A stretch of 64,000 nucleotides of DNA from Sodiomyces alkalinus F11 (GCF_003711515.1 NW_021167082.1:2349691-2413690); one strand, 5' to 3'; positions 47,745-60,870 are shown, counted from the stretch's first letter. Made by a program: numbers and translations. Notes: generated from the letters alone by a model not told the origin.

Positions 47745-50700
47745 CACCCCCTTAGTTAAGTTGGGTTTTCCCTAGGTTAACTGACTAATTAGAGGCTTTG
47801 GTTTAAACTAAAAGCTGTTAACTTTTCTATTGTAAAATTAATAGTGAAGGGAAAACGCCCTCGTAAAAGATATCTAAATCCGCCCTATTTAACTATTTGA
47901 TTTAATTCTATCTTAATTAGTTCCTTAATCCTGATTAGCCGGATCTGCTTAATCGGATCTATATCTATCGGATCTGCTACGCCGTTAGAGGCCGTTATCG
48001 TCGTTACGGCTATAGCCTTAGCCGCGGCTTCAGCGCGTTTCATCTCTTCGTGTAGTTATTTCGATTACTCGATATAATCCTTTTAATCCGGTAAATTAAG
48101 CTATTACTATAGTCTTTTAGTCCCTGCCTCTAGTAGTGCCTTTATAAAACCCTCCGTGATTATATCCTTCGTGTTAATGTATATAACCTTGAAAAGGCCT
48201 TGCTATACTAACTAGCGCGCTTACTGGCTATGAATATCGACGTGCTATAGGCTTATTTATAGGTATTATGCCCTTTTATTAATAAGGTTAATAGTCTACT
48301 AATTATTATAGTATATCTATAGTTATTATTAATCTAACCGAAGCTTTAGATCCCCTAAGATCCGACTAACGAATAACGTCTCCTTAGCGGCCTTTATAAG
48401 AGCGAGTAGTTCCGACTTTATTAGCGATATCGTAACTATCGGTTACTTACCCGCCTTTTAGTTAATAGTGCCGCCGAAGAGCTTTATCGCGTATCCTTAG
48501 GAGCTCTTACGGTCTAGATTATCCCCGAAGGACGCGTCGCTTACGGTTAGGAAGAGTCTATCTCTACCGAATTCTAGGTAGTAGTGCCTTATATAATATA
48601 AGAATAGTAGTACTTATTAAGCCCTTTTAAGGTGGTTAGAGGAGAGGTCAACGTTATATTAGGAAAGCTTTAAATAGGCGAATACGATATCGGGTCTTAT
48701 TATAATAGCGGTATATAGGATTAAACCAAGTATACCCTAATACTAGTACACCTCGAGAATCGACGCGCGTATACTATCGCGTGGTATCAGCGGCTCTATA
48801 GATAATAGGACCTTTAGTAGTCTTTAGTAGAGCATATCTGTGTAGTATTTAACCGCGATCTTCTCTATATAGGAGGATTATAATAATTATAACCTATATA
48901 TAGCTTTATCTCTTAGAACCTCAATTCCTAGAAACTAACGGAGTTTATCGCCTCCCGATAACCTATAGCTTTATTTAAGGGTAGCCTTAAAATTATTAGC
49001 GTTAATCTTATATTCTTTATAGTAGATAAGTCCGATATCGTTAACGTAGAAGAATAGGATTAAACTATCGCGGATTATAATATAGGGGTTATTAGGTATA
49101 GCCGTACATCCTGTCTTCTATAGCGTGCCGCTAAATTCCTCTTACTATAGTAGTGGCGATACACTTAAGCCGAAGAGGGTTTTCCTTAGTAGTAGGACCT
49201 TGCCTAGCACTTCGTAGCCTTACGGTATCGTTATAAATACTTCCTCTTTAAAGCTAACGTTAACAAACGCGTTAATAGCATTAAACTGCTTTATCTCTAG
49301 GTTAAATCGGGCGGCGATAGCTATTAGTATACGGAAGGACCGCGAGGCTAATATAGCCGCGTAGTTATTTTTAGTTTCTAACCGTTTTTATTAATCCCCT
49401 TACACTATAAGGCGTGCTTTATATTTAAGGAGGGTGCCCTCCTTATTACGTCTATAGGTATATACCTATCTATAGGCGAGAACTTATTATTTATTAGCTT
49501 AATTACCGCCTACCTCCTACTAATAGCCTATTTATCGGTAGCATTTAAGGTATTCCCTTTTAGCCTATAACCACCGCTCCCGTAATGGGTAAAGGCGTAT
49601 ATTGTGGTAGTAGTTTAGTGGAGGCGGGAGATCCTCGCGGGTTAAACGCGATAACGGCGAGAAGGCGTTAGCGGGAGAAGAACCTATAGCACCGATATCG
49701 CCGTTATTAATAGCTTACTTCCTTATACGTATAGAGTTATACGTCCTTCTAGCATTAAAGAACGCCTTCAAGGTATTATCATTCTATGCCTTCTTAGTCG
49801 TGTATAGACTTACGATAGTTCTCGCGGCTAATAGGCGCGCGGCTAATAGGCACCCCCTAGGGCTATCTATAGCTATGGGTTAGTGGGTATTGTATTTTTC
49901 CACTTTAATGCCCCTGACTACCGCTAACACTATAAGGAACGCCCGCATAGGATCTTCCGGGGATATTAGAGACGTAGGAAACAGTTTAAGCCTCGTAGTG
50001 GTAAGCCGTGGAGTATCTGTAATAATAGCGGTATCCGTAGTAATAGCGGTAGCCTCTTTTATAGTAACAGCGATACCCTTACTTTTATCCGTAGTAATAG
50101 CAGTAGCGTTACCTTTACCCATAATAATAGCGGCAGTATAGTCTTCTCCTATAACTATAGTAGTATTATCGCCTTTACCCGTAGTAATAGCGGTAGTATA
50201 GTCTATAATAATAGTAGTGGCCTCTCTTATAGTAATAGCGACGGCCTCGCCTTTATCCGTAGTAGTAGCGGCAGCGTTAGAGTCTTCCGATTCTAGATCT
50301 AATACGTCTACGGCTATACCCCTTAATAGTAGCCTATTCGCTATATTATTAGATTAGGTGATACTGATAGATTATAGGCGTTTCCTGATTTCCTCGGCGG
50401 AAGCTATAGCTTATAGCGTTTTAATCCTGCCGTTAAAGGGCTTATCTTCGTTAAAGATTATATCTTTTATAGTATTAATATCTATTAGTTATAGTAGCTA
50501 GACGCGGAAGCTATTCGAGAATTAGTATATAACGTGATAACCAATTTATACGTTCGGTTCTAGCCTCTATAGGCGGTTTCTTTTAGCATAGATATTGCAC
50601 GTTTGTATAAAGGCTCTATAGCTACATACCTATAGGTGTATAAGGTTAGGTTAATAGCCGTGTAGGCCTTTATATCGCGTCTTCTAGTCATTACTATATC

Positions 50701-51162
50701 GTGGCGTCCTGTTATATAGATATATAGTAGTCTTAAAGATCTTAGGCTAGACAGACGTGGGCAGATTAGCCCTAATCCTTATAGCCCTTGCCCTTCTTTT
50801 AACGATACCTTTAATCCGCTCTATAACACCGCTTAATTCTATAAATATAGTACTAGCGGCTAACCTTCTACCCCCTTAGTAGCGAGGAAAGTAACTATTT
50901 CTAGGGCCAAAATATCTTAGAATCGGTCTATAGAATACGTGGCATAACGTCGAATTACATCTTAAGTAGGGTAAAAACTTCTTTTAACGTATAAAGGATA
51001 AAGCCTTAGTCTCTATTCTATAGGTAGTAATCCGACGTATAATCCATATATATATCTATAATAAATATAATTGACGTATATAGGCCGCCTATTAACGACT
51101 CTGCCTTCTTAAGATCGTGAAAAGTAATAGCTAGGGCCTCTACAGGATTTAACGGGTAAAGG
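47745..51162 (-). pseudogene. Copia-A outer pol: RNase H, RT, spacer, part of integrase
   Basis: Reverse translation parallels copia-A1 (4587-8050) and copia-A2. RNase H is at about 47900-48500, reverse transcriptase at about 48600-49450 with Y-V-N-D at 49037-49048, and a repeat-rich Ser/Thr/Ala spacer at 49980-50280. The integrase side runs to the copia-A2 insertion. A 66-codon open stretch at 51018-51218 runs across the insertion border. Stops occur throughout. Its integrase continues at 57432. Confidence 0.85.
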
Positions 51163-51472
51163 TGTCGTATAGGCACACGGACCACGACGTGGTCTATAGG
51201 GGATCTAGGAGCGATCAACGCTATAATTAAGGGCTTCGGATATCGGGGACCTCGGGTATTAGGATATAATAGGGGCCGATACCGGAAAAGGCCGGATAGG
51301 ATCCAAATAATATAGTACCCATAACAGAGTCTTCACCACCTAAATCAAGGGCATAAGAGACGCTCCTAGATATAACTTAATATAAAAAACATATATAAGA
51401 TTTCTGCTCTACTAAGTTAATTACCTAAGTGCTATTTAACGTGCGATAGTTATAAGCCCGGTTTATAATGCA
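51163..51472 (+). repeat. Copia-A2 5' LTR plus primer-binding site
   Basis: LTR 51163-51448 starts TGTCGTATAGG. The next bases, 51449 onward ('GTTATAAGCCCGG'), match the complement of the anticodon arm of eukaryotic initiator Met tRNA ('GTTATGAGCCC') apart from one G to A. This is the internal (half-tRNA) priming site known from Drosophila copia, not the usual 3'-end complement. Confidence 0.8.
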
Positions 51473-54400
51473 TAGATAGTAATAAGGCTACCCCTATTCT
51501 ACTATAAAAAAGCAATCACGTCTATATAAGTAGTCTTAAATAACTACTATCAACCTAATTAGAGTAATTAAAAGATTACTTAACCTACCTATTAATTAAC
51601 TAACCGATAAACGATAAACTAGTAAAGATACTTTCTAATATATTTAACGCCGAATAAAAGGCGGCCGCTACTACCCTTATTAACTAAAGGGATTAGGTAA
51701 CGTGGGAGCACGCCGTGCGTGGTAAATCTGCCTCTTACTAGGATAACTATCTTAATCTAAAGCTAAGCGACAAGGAGACCGACGCTTACCTGCTCCTTAA
51801 GCCTATTCCACCTAATATTCATAAATACGAAGCCTTTATCGTAGACCTAGACGCGGAGGAGGCCACGGCCACGGCTACTACGTCTTCTACCGTTATACTA
51901 GGGGGCGATACGGCTATAGACGCTACGGACGCCGTCGCTATAGCTGCTACGGCCGGTACTATAACGGCCACGGCCGCCGGTAAAAGGAAGACGCCGCTTA
52001 CCGGAAGGCTATAGCCGTAATAAAAGGACCTCCGATAAGGACGCCTACGTCTATTAACGACCTCTTTAAAAAGGGGCGTACGCGATGTCTATAAGATCGC
52101 CGCGTATACCGCGAGGAAAAGGCAGACTACAACGCGTAGCAGAAGGAGTCTTATAAGGTACGCTTTTATATCGAAGGGACCGTCTATACTATATTATATA
52201 ACCTCCTCGTATAGCTATAGGATAATACCGTAAATAACCCAGAGGCTTAGATTACTCTCCTGCACGCGTATATAGGACTAACTCCTATAACCCTGGGTAA
52301 GGAAGCGTTAGGCCTATATTAACGATACACCACGCCTATAAAGGCTATACCTAAGGATATAGACGGCTAGGTTATAAGCCAGAAAATAGGGATAATATAC
52401 TATAAATATATAGGCGTTTTAGAGCTATTAAGCACGGACTATTAGGCGGAAGACGCGTTAAAAGCTATTCGACCTATTACCCAGGAATAGAGTATATCTA
52501 CCTAGTTAATAACTACGATAAGATTACGGAAAACGAGCTAACGATTAACGACTTCGTAAAGGCTCTAAATGCGGTTCTTAGTAATATAAAAAGCCTATAA
52601 TCCTCCGCTATAAAGCCTAGCGTTAGGAGAGGCACCTTTAATATCCTTAGGAAACCTCCCCGATACTAAGGATACTACTACTACTAATAATAATGATAAT
52701 AAAAAGGGTACTCGTAGCGATACGTCCTTAAAAGCTATTCCGCCCGTAATAAGGAGGCCCTATAAGATATACAAAAACACCTATAATACCGCCGCCTATT
52801 AGTATGTAAGGCCGGATATACGCCCTTATACCTGGCGTGGCCGTGAAGATATTATAAAGGTCGCGGAAAAGAAGATACGTAATCATAGTTTTAAAAGCCG
52901 TATAGATACCGCGATATAGAAAAGGCGGGAAGTAGTGGCTATTGCCGCTAATAAGATAGAGGAAGCCTAGGAAGATTAACTCTATAATACTACGCCTACT
53001 ACTACAATAATTTATAAAGACCTTTTCGTTACCGTGAGTATATAGCTAGGCGTTTACCCCTCCGAAGAAAGGGGGGTAACGGGTCCTTATACGACGAGAC
53101 TATTAAGATTATAATAAGAATAGGGGGTATCCCTTTCTATTAATTAAGCTAGAGCACTATTATACTACGCGATCCTAGACTTAGGATCGTTAATCCACGT
53201 CTTTAATGATTAAGGCCGTTTTATAGCTATTAGACGGCCTACTAATAACCTCTTATTACTCTAGGTGGGTATTTATAAGGCTTATATCCTCGGATAAGGA
53301 GACGTTAAGCTACCAGTATAATCCCTATTAGGCATAAAGAGGCTACTACGCCTCCGAGATATTATATACTACGAGGAATTCGTTACTAATATAGTCTCGA
53401 AATACTAGCTACGCTTATAGGGCTACCGCTAGGATACTATAAACAATACTATTATCCGCTTTACTAATACCCGGCCTATCTATAAACTACTAGATATCTA
53501 TGGCTAGTATGTAATCAAGCGCGCGGAAGCCACGGCTACTACCGTGTTCGCGGTTTCGGCTCGGCACCCTGACGATAACCCGTATAGAAGATCACGATAA
53601 CCGCGGTAACCGTCGAAGACTATAGTATAATAGTAGCACGAACGCCTCGGCCACTACGGTACCGATACTCTCGCGAAGATCGTTAATACTACTTAGGGGG
53701 TAAGGATTAAGGGGCCGTAAACCGTAGAGTATAACGAGTACGGGTAATCGTAAGTGCCTGCGTAGATCCGGCGGATGCTATCCTTTTACCCGTTAAAGCT
53801 CGGAGAGGCCCTAGCGGTTAATTTTCACGATCTAGAAGAGGCGGAGTCGTTAGCGGGCGGTCTATATAAGTCTATTATATTCTTTATAGACGTATACACC
53901 GGTTATATATAGGATTACTACCTATAGAAAAGAGACTAAGGCTTTATCTTGCACAGGTTAAAAGACGTTTATGCCCTGCTTAAGACCTAATTCGACGTTA
54001 GGCCACGCGTTCTACGGGCCGATTCTAAGATATTTCAGCACCTAGAAGTCGTTTACTTTCCTCGCTGCTAAGGGGGTAGAAGGTTAGCCGTCGGTATTAT
54101 ATTCATAGGATTAAAATAGCATTATAGAACCGATTATAAGTATCGTTAAGAGAAGGGCGAGGGCTATAAGGATTAGAGCTAATCTGTCTATACCTATCTA
54201 GCCTAAGACCTTTAAGAATGCTATATATCTATATAATAGGACGCCACGATATATTAATAACTGGAAGACGCTATACGAAGGCCTACGCGGCCGTTAATCT
54301 AACCTTACGTACCTACGAGTATATAGCCATAAAGCCTTTATAAAAACGCGCGATGCCTAAGCTAAAGAGAACCGCCTATAAAGACTAGAACCGAAGGTAT

Positions 54401-54645
54401 AGATCGGTTATTATATTAGATGCTAATCCTCGAATAGCTTCCGTGTCTGGCTGCTATACCTAACGGATATTACCACTACGAGAGATATAGTCTGTAACGA
54501 AGATAAAATATTTAACGGTAGGATTAAAACGCTATAAGCTATAGCTTCCGCCGAGGGAATCGGGGAACGCCTATAATCTATCCGTATCACCTAATCTAAT
54601 AAGACCGCGAATAGGCTACTATTAAGGGGTATAGCCGTAGATATA

Positions 54646-54909
54646 TTAGATCTTGAGTCGGAAGACTTTAACGCTACCGCTATTACTATAGGTGAAGGTA
54701 ACGCTACCGCTATTACTATAGGTGAAGGTAACGCTACCGCTATTACTACGGATAAAGGAGAGGCCGTCGCTATTACTACGAGAAAGGCTACTACTATTAC
54801 TATAGAAGAAGACTATACTACCGCTATTACTACGGGAAAGGCTACCGCTATTACTATAGACACCGATACTATTACGGATACTTCGCAGTTTACCGCTACG
54901 AGGTTCCAA
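54646..54909 (+). repeat. Tandem repeat in copia-A2 spacer
   Basis: Units of about 18-30 bp built on 'gctaccgctattactata' with 'ggtgaaggtaac' linkers; the first two or three units are perfect. The equivalent, more diverged arrays are at 6820-7180 (A1) and 49980-50280 (outer copy). It encodes a low-complexity Ala/Thr/Ile linker between integrase and RT. The antisense open frame here is an artefact of the repeat. Confidence 0.8.
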
Positions 54910-57140
54910 CTATTTTCCACGTCTCTAATATCGCCGGGAGATCCTACACGCGCGTTCCTTATAGCGTTAGCGGTAGTTAGGGGCGCTAAGGTGCAAGGAG
55001 ACGATACCCACTAATAGGCACCCGCGGATACCCCTAGGGGGTACCCGTCGGCCGTATACCCGTTAGCCGCGTGCCTATCTATCGCGAGAACTATTATAAG
55101 TATCTATAAGACCGAGAAGGTATAGAACGATAATGCCTAAAAGGCGTTCTTTAACACTAGAAGGACTTATAACCCTACACGCGCGAGGAAGTAAGCTATT
55201 ACACGATAGCGATATCGGTGCTACAGATTCTCTTTATATCTCTTAGCCGCTATTATAAGTGACCCGCGAGGATCTCCCGCCTCCACTAAACCACCACCGC
55301 GATATACGCCACTACCCGCTAAGGAGTAGTGGTTATAGGCCGAGGGGAAATACCTTATGGGGCACCGATAGATAGGCTGCTAGTAGGAGGTGGGCGGTAA
55401 TTAGACTAATAAGTAATAAGTCCTCGCCTGTAGATAGGTATATAGCTATAAATTTAATACGGAGGGCACCCTCCTTAAATACAAGGCACGCCTTATAGTA
55501 TAAGGGGATTAATAAAAACGGTTAGAGACTAAAGATAATTACACCGCCACGTTAGCCTTGCGGTCTTTCCGTATACTAATAGCGATTACCACACGATTTA
55601 ATCTAGAAGTAAGGTAGTTCGACGCCTTTAATGTGTTCGTTAACGCTAGCCTTAAAGAAAAGGTATTTATAAACATACCGTAAGGCTACAAGGCTCTAGG
55701 TAAGGTCCTATTACTACGAAAAGCCCTTTCCGGATTAAGGGTATCGTTACTACTATAGTAAGACGAATTCAGCGACACGCTATAGAAGATAGGATTCACG
55801 GCCGTCTCTAATAACCCCTATATTATAACCCGCGACGGTTTAATTATATTCTTCTCTATCGACGATATAGGACTTATATATTATAGAGACCATAAGACTA
55901 ATGCCGACGGCCTTAAGGCCTCCTTTAAGCAAATCTACATGTTATTAGGAGGCGAAGAAATCCGTTAGTTCCTAGTAATTAAGGTCCTGAGAGATAGAGC
56001 CACCCGTAGGTTATGGCTATTATAATCCTCCTACGTGGAGAAGATCGCGGTTAAATACTATATAGATATCCTCTGCCGAAAACCACTAAAGGTCCTATTA
56101 TTTATAGAGCCGTTAATACTACACGACGGCACGCGCACGTTAATTCCCGAGGTCCGTTAGTATTAGGGTATAATCGGTTCTATCGTATCTACCGCTATCA
56201 TAATAAGACCCGATATCGTGTTCGCCTATTCAAAGATTTCCTAATATAACGTTAACCCCTCCTCTAACCACCTTAAAAGGGCTTCATAAGTGCTATTATT
56301 TCTATACTGTATATGATACTATTACCTGGAATTTAGCGGGGATAGACTCTTCTTAACCGTAAACGACGCGTCCTTCGGGGATAATCCCGACCGTAAGTGT
56401 TTATAAGAATATACGATAAAGCTCTTCGGCGGTACCGTTAACTAGAAGGCGCGTAAATGACCGATAGTCACGATATCGTTAATAGAGTCGGAACTACTCG
56501 CTTTTACCGAGGCCGCTAAGGAGATATTATTTGTTAGCCGGATAATAAGGGATTTAAAGCTTCGGTTAGACTAATAGTAGCTATAGCTATACTACGATAA
56601 TTAGCAGACTATTAACCTCGTTAATAAGAAGGTATAACGTTTACGGATCAGACTAGGGCACGTCGATATATATAATTAGTAGGCGCGCTAGTTAGTATAA
56701 TAAGGTCTTTTTAAGGTTATATACGTTAACACGAAGGAGATAATCGCGGACGGTTTAACGAAGGCATTACCGGAGGTAAGAATTAAAAGACTATAGTAAT
56801 AGCTTAATTTAACGGATTAGAGGGATCGTATAGAGTGGTCTAATCGGCTATATAAAGAGATCGAACGCGCTAGAACCGTAGCGATTGCGAAGGCCCCCGA
56901 GAGCGTAGCAGACCCGATAGATATAGATCCGATTAAGCAGATCCCGCTAATCAGGATTAAGGAACTAATTAAGATAGAATTAAATTAAACGGTTAAATAG
57001 GGCGGATTTAGATCCTTTTTACGAGGGCGTTTTCCCCTGACTATTAACTTTACGATAGAAAAAGTCGAGAGCGTTAAGTTTAAACCGAAGCCTCTAATTA
57101 GTTAGTTAACCTGAGAAGACCCACCTTAAGTAAGGGGGTG

Positions 57141-57426
57141 TATCGTATAGGCACACGGACCACGACGTGGTTTATAGGGGATCTAGGGGCGATTCACGCT
57201 ATAACTAAGGGCTTCGGATATCGGGGACCTCGGGTATTAGGATATAACAGGGGCGGATACAGGAAAAGGCCGGATAGGATCTAAATAATATAGTACTCAT
57301 AACAGAGTCTTCACCACCTTAATTAAGGGCATAAGAGACTCTCCTAGATATAACTTACTATAACAAACATAAACGAGGTTTCTGCTCTACTAAGTTAATG
57401 ATCCAAGAGCTATTTGACGTGCGATA
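57141..57426 (+). repeat. Copia-A2 3' LTR
   Basis: Begins TATCGTATAGG (TG changed to TA) directly after the purine tract 'taagtaagggggtg' and ends 'GTGCGATA'. It has the same length as the 5' LTR. Confidence 0.9.
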
Positions 57427-57431
57427 AAAGG

Positions 57432-59816
57432 GATAGTATCCGCCGGATCTGTATAGGTATTTACGATTACCTATACTCGTTATAGTCGGCGGTACGCGGT
57501 CTCTTTATTTTTACCCACTAAATAGCGTTAATAATCCTTATAAGGGTATTAATGCCGTAGTGGCCGAGGCGTTTATACTACCGCTACGTTATAGTCTTTT
57601 ACGGTTACAGCGGTTATCGCGATTTTCTAAACGGGTTATCGCGGGGGTGTTAAGCCGAAACGGTAAACGCGGTGGCCGCCGTGGCTTCCGCGTGCTTAAT
57701 TATATACTAGCCGTGGATATCTAGTAGCTTATAGATAGGCCGGTTATTGGTAAAGCGGACGATAGTATTATTTATAGTATTCTAGTAGTAGCCTTATAGA
57801 CGTAGCTAGCGTTCCGAGACGATATTAATAACGAATTCCTCGTAGTATATAATACTATAGAGCCGTAATAGCCTTTTCGTACCTAATAGGGATTATATAC
57901 GTAGTTTAACGTCTCCGTATCAGAGGATAGAAGCTTTATAACTACCCACCTAGAGTGATAAGAGATCTATAGTAGGAGGTCTAATAGCCGTAAAATAGCG
58001 TTAATTATTAAAGATATAGATTGATAATCCTAAGTCTAGGATTATATAGTATAGTAGCGCTTTAGCTTAATTAATAAAAAGGGATACCTCTTATTATAAT
58101 CTTAATCGTGTTATTATATAAGGGCGCGCTCCCCCCCCCCTCTTAGGAGGGGTAGACGCCTATCCATATACTCGCGGTAACGGAAAGGTCCTTCAAAACT
58201 ATACTTACGGGTAGCCTGGTAACCCCCTGATTTTATAGTTATAGTATAGTAGTTATAATAGGCGTAGTACTATAGAGTTAATCTTCCTGGACTTCCTTTA
58301 TCTTATTAGCGGTGATAGCCCCTAAGGCTTCCTGCCTTTTCTGTATCGCGGTATTTACGCGGCTTTTAAAACTATAATTACATATTCTCTTTTCCGTAAC
58401 GTTCGTAATATCCTTACGGCTATACTAGGTATAAGGGCGTATATGTGAGCTTACTTACTAATAGGCGCCGGTGGTATAGGTATTCTTATATATCTTATAA
58501 GGCCTCCTTATCGTGGGAGGGATAGCCTTTACGGATATATTACTACGAGGACGCTTCTTATTATCTTTATTATTAGTAGTATCCTTAGTATCGGGGAGAT
58601 TCTTAAGGGTATTAAAGGTGCCTCTCCTAACTCTAGGCTTTATAATAGTGGATTATAGGCTCTTTATATTACTAAGAACCGCCCGTAAAGCCTTTACGAA
58701 ATCGTTAATCGTTAGCTTATTTTCTATAATCTTATTGTAGTTATTTACTAGGTAGTTATTACTTTATTCCTAGGAGATAGTTCTAATAGCTTTTAACGCG
58801 TCTTCCGCCTATTAGTCCGCGCTTAATAGCTCTAAAACGCCTACCTATTTATAGTATATTATCGCTATTTTCTAGCTTATAACCTAGCCGTCTATATCCT
58901 TAGGTATAGCCTCTATAGGCGTGGTGTATCGTCGATATAGGATTCAGGCTTCCTGATAGAGGTCTATAGAGGTTAGTCCTACATACGCGTATAGGAGAGT
59001 AATCTAAGCCTATAGGTTATTTATAGTATTATCCTATAGCTAGGCGAGGACGTTATATAATATAGTATACATAGTCCTTTTAATATAAGAGCGTACCTTA
59101 TTAAACTCCTTCTACTACGCGTCGTAGTCTACCTTTTCCTCGCGGTATACACGGCGATCTTATAGGTAGCGCGTACGCCCCTTTTCGGAAAGGTTATTAA
59201 TAGATATAGGCGTCCTTATCGGTAGTTCTTTCGTTACGGCCGTAGCCTTCCGGCGAGCGGCCGTCTTTTTCTTATTAGCGGCTATAACGGCTATAGTAGT
59301 AGCCGTGGTAGTCGTGGCGGCGGTATCCGTCGCGTCCGCGACCTTATCGCCCTTTAGCGTGATAGTGGAAGATATAGTGGTTATAGCCGTGGCCTCCTCC
59401 GCGTTTAAGTCTAAAATAAGGGCTTTATACTTACGAATATTAGGTAGAATAGACTTAAGGAGTAGGTAGGCGTTCGCTTCCTTATCGCTAAGCTTTAGAT
59501 TAAGATAGTTATCCTAGTAGGTGGTAGATTTACCGTGTATAGTGTGCTCCTATATTATTTAATCCTTTTCGTTAATAAGGGTAGTAGCGGCCGCCTTCTA
59601 TTCGGTATTAGATATATTTGAAGATATCTTTGCTTATGTATCGGTTAATTGTTTAATTAATAGGTAGGTTAGTAGATTAATTAAGCGCTTAATTACTCTA
59701 ATTAGGTTAATAGTAGTTATTTAAGAGTGCTTATATAAATATAATTGCTTTTATAGTAGAATAGGGGTAGTCTTATTAATATCTATCGTTTAGGCGTTAT
59801 AAACCGGGCTTATAAC
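57432..59816 (-). pseudogene. Copia-A outer: integrase remainder, zinc region, protease, gag
   Basis: Collinear with copia-A1 8060-10386 on the reverse strand. The first bases restore the integrase sequence interrupted at 51162 once the AAAGG duplication is counted once. Gag-like sequence is at about 58300-59640. The primer-binding site just inside the right LTR (about 59794-59816) reads on the reverse strand 'TAGTTATAAGCCCGG'. The 75-codon plus frame at 58513-58740 is antisense. Confidence 0.85.
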
Positions 59817-60091
59817 TATCGCACGTTAAAATAGCACTTATATAATTCATTTTTTAGTGTAGAAATCTTATATATGTGTATTATATTAAGTTTTATCTAT
59901 TAGAGTCTTTTATACCCTTAATTTAGGTAGCGAAGACTCTATTATAGGTACTATATTATTTGGATCCTAACTGGTCTTTTCCGGTATCCGCCCCTGTTAT
60001 ATCCTGATACCCGAGGTTACCGAGATCCGAAGCCCTTAGTTAGGTATAGATCCCCTAGGGACCACCTCGTGGTCCGTCTTCCTATACGACA
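59817..60091 (-). repeat. Copia-A outer 5' LTR
   Basis: 275 bp, equal to the sum of the two pieces of the split left LTR. It carries the same private variants as the 33558 piece. It marks the right border of the transposon nest, 779 bp upstream of the gene's start codon. Confidence 0.92.
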
Positions 60092-60096
60092 CGAAG

Positions 60097-60500
60097 ACCC
60101 TTCTAATTACAAAGGCGGAACAAGCCGCCGTAGTATAAAAAACTATCATTATCGAATATCCGTAGTTAATCAGTTAGCAAATGCATCTATTCAGTTCGTA
60201 TACTAAGTATAGATACTAAATAAGTTTTATATACTATATATTTTAAACTAGGTAAGTATATAATATATTTTTGATTTAGTTTTAGTTAAATATATTATTA
60301 ATTTAGCGTGGAGAAATTAAAGTCTTATATTATACTACCTATACTATATATGCTACTAAGAGAACCTAATATATTGGTTATCTAATTATAATTATAATAA
60401 ATACTTAGATTATTTAATAATAAAATAATCGTTAAAAGTCTCTATTACTATATATTCTAGTAAACATGTCTTATAATTAGTCCGACTCAACTTAGACTTC
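60097..60500. other. AT-rich spacer between the nest and the gene
   Basis: Strongly AT-rich from about 60180 to 60480 ('tatactatatattttaaa' and similar), with no gene, repeat or element I recognise. It differs from the CpG-containing RIP sequence of the elements, and from the balanced composition that begins near 60500. It may be old mutated intergenic sequence or a nucleosome-poor boundary. Confidence 0.5.
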
Positions 60501-60870
60501 GGGTTTACATATATTCCATGGATTGATTATACTATGTATATAATTGTTTGCTACTCGGAGGCTAGTTGTTCCGCGTCCGACTGTGTTTCGCGACACCCCC
60601 ATAGGTCTCAACTCGCAAGGGAACGCGCGAAGTCGCATGGCACGCATTTTGATGCCTGTCCCGTAAAAATGCTGCTTCGCATCCATGATATCAGCTCAAC
60701 CACCCCTTACATGCCCGATTCACCCTTCTTCTCGTATCAGATACTAGCAGCATTTCCCGCAAGTCGACTTACTGCAATTCCACCAAGATCTCTTACCCGT
60801 TGAAGGCTTCCGGACCCTCTGACCTGGCAATCTTGCACTTGCATCTTCCGCGACTTCATTGCAAGTCACT
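60501..60870 (+). promoter_or_regulatory. Upstream region of the SWI3/RSC8 gene
   Basis: Normal base composition with abundant CA/TG steps, so it is not RIP-mutated. It presumably holds the promoter and 5' untranslated region. I see no confident TATA box near the start; short CT-rich runs lie at about 60710-60800. The small open frames on both strands here have no recognisable features. Confidence 0.5.

Larger units (their letters stand above)
51163..57426 (+). mobile_element. Copia-A2, full-length copia nested in its own family
   Basis: Two 286-bp LTRs (51163-51448 and 57141-57426) and a perfect 5-bp target duplication AAAGG (51158-51162 and 57427-57431). Internal order on the plus strand: gag-like region (about 51620-52700), protease (D-L-G-S at about 53178-53189), HHCC zinc region (about 53636-53770), integrase (about 53820-54070), spacer with tandem repeats (54646-54909), reverse transcriptase with S-I-D-D at 55855-55866, RNase H with S-L-I-E-S-E near 56479, and an L-T-K-A-L end near 56755. 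The purine tract is 57126-57140. Protease and integrase share one frame, and RT and RNase H another. The gag start codon appears to have become ATA or been lost. The copy is inactive. Confidence 0.94.
33558..60091 (-). mobile_element. Copia-A outer element, composite of nested insertions
   Basis: A minus-strand copia-A retrotransposon whose own sequence is 33558-33741, 47654-51162 and 57432-60091. The rest is LINE-2 (with Gypsy-3 inside it) and copia-A2. The left LTR is split by LINE-2 into 184 bp and 91 bp, and together these equal the 275 bp of the right LTR (59817-60091). Both LTRs share private variants such as 'aaaatagcactt', 'gcgaagactct' and 'ttataggta' that A1 lacks. Flanking pentamers are TAAAG (33553-33557) and CGAAG (60092-60096), a possible target duplication differing by two transitions. 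RT at about 48000-49400 has Y-V-N-D (49037-49048), so one catalytic Asp is lost. Confidence 0.9.

Noticed and set aside
54646..54909. CRISPR-like or regulatory repeat array
   Set aside because: Units are contiguous without spacers, lie in frame in a copia polyprotein linker, and the organism is a fungus.
60534..60803. 89-codon plus frame upstream of the SWI3/RSC8 gene
   Set aside because: No motif, overlaps reverse frames of similar length and sits in the presumed promoter/5' UTR; more likely chance in unmutated DNA.
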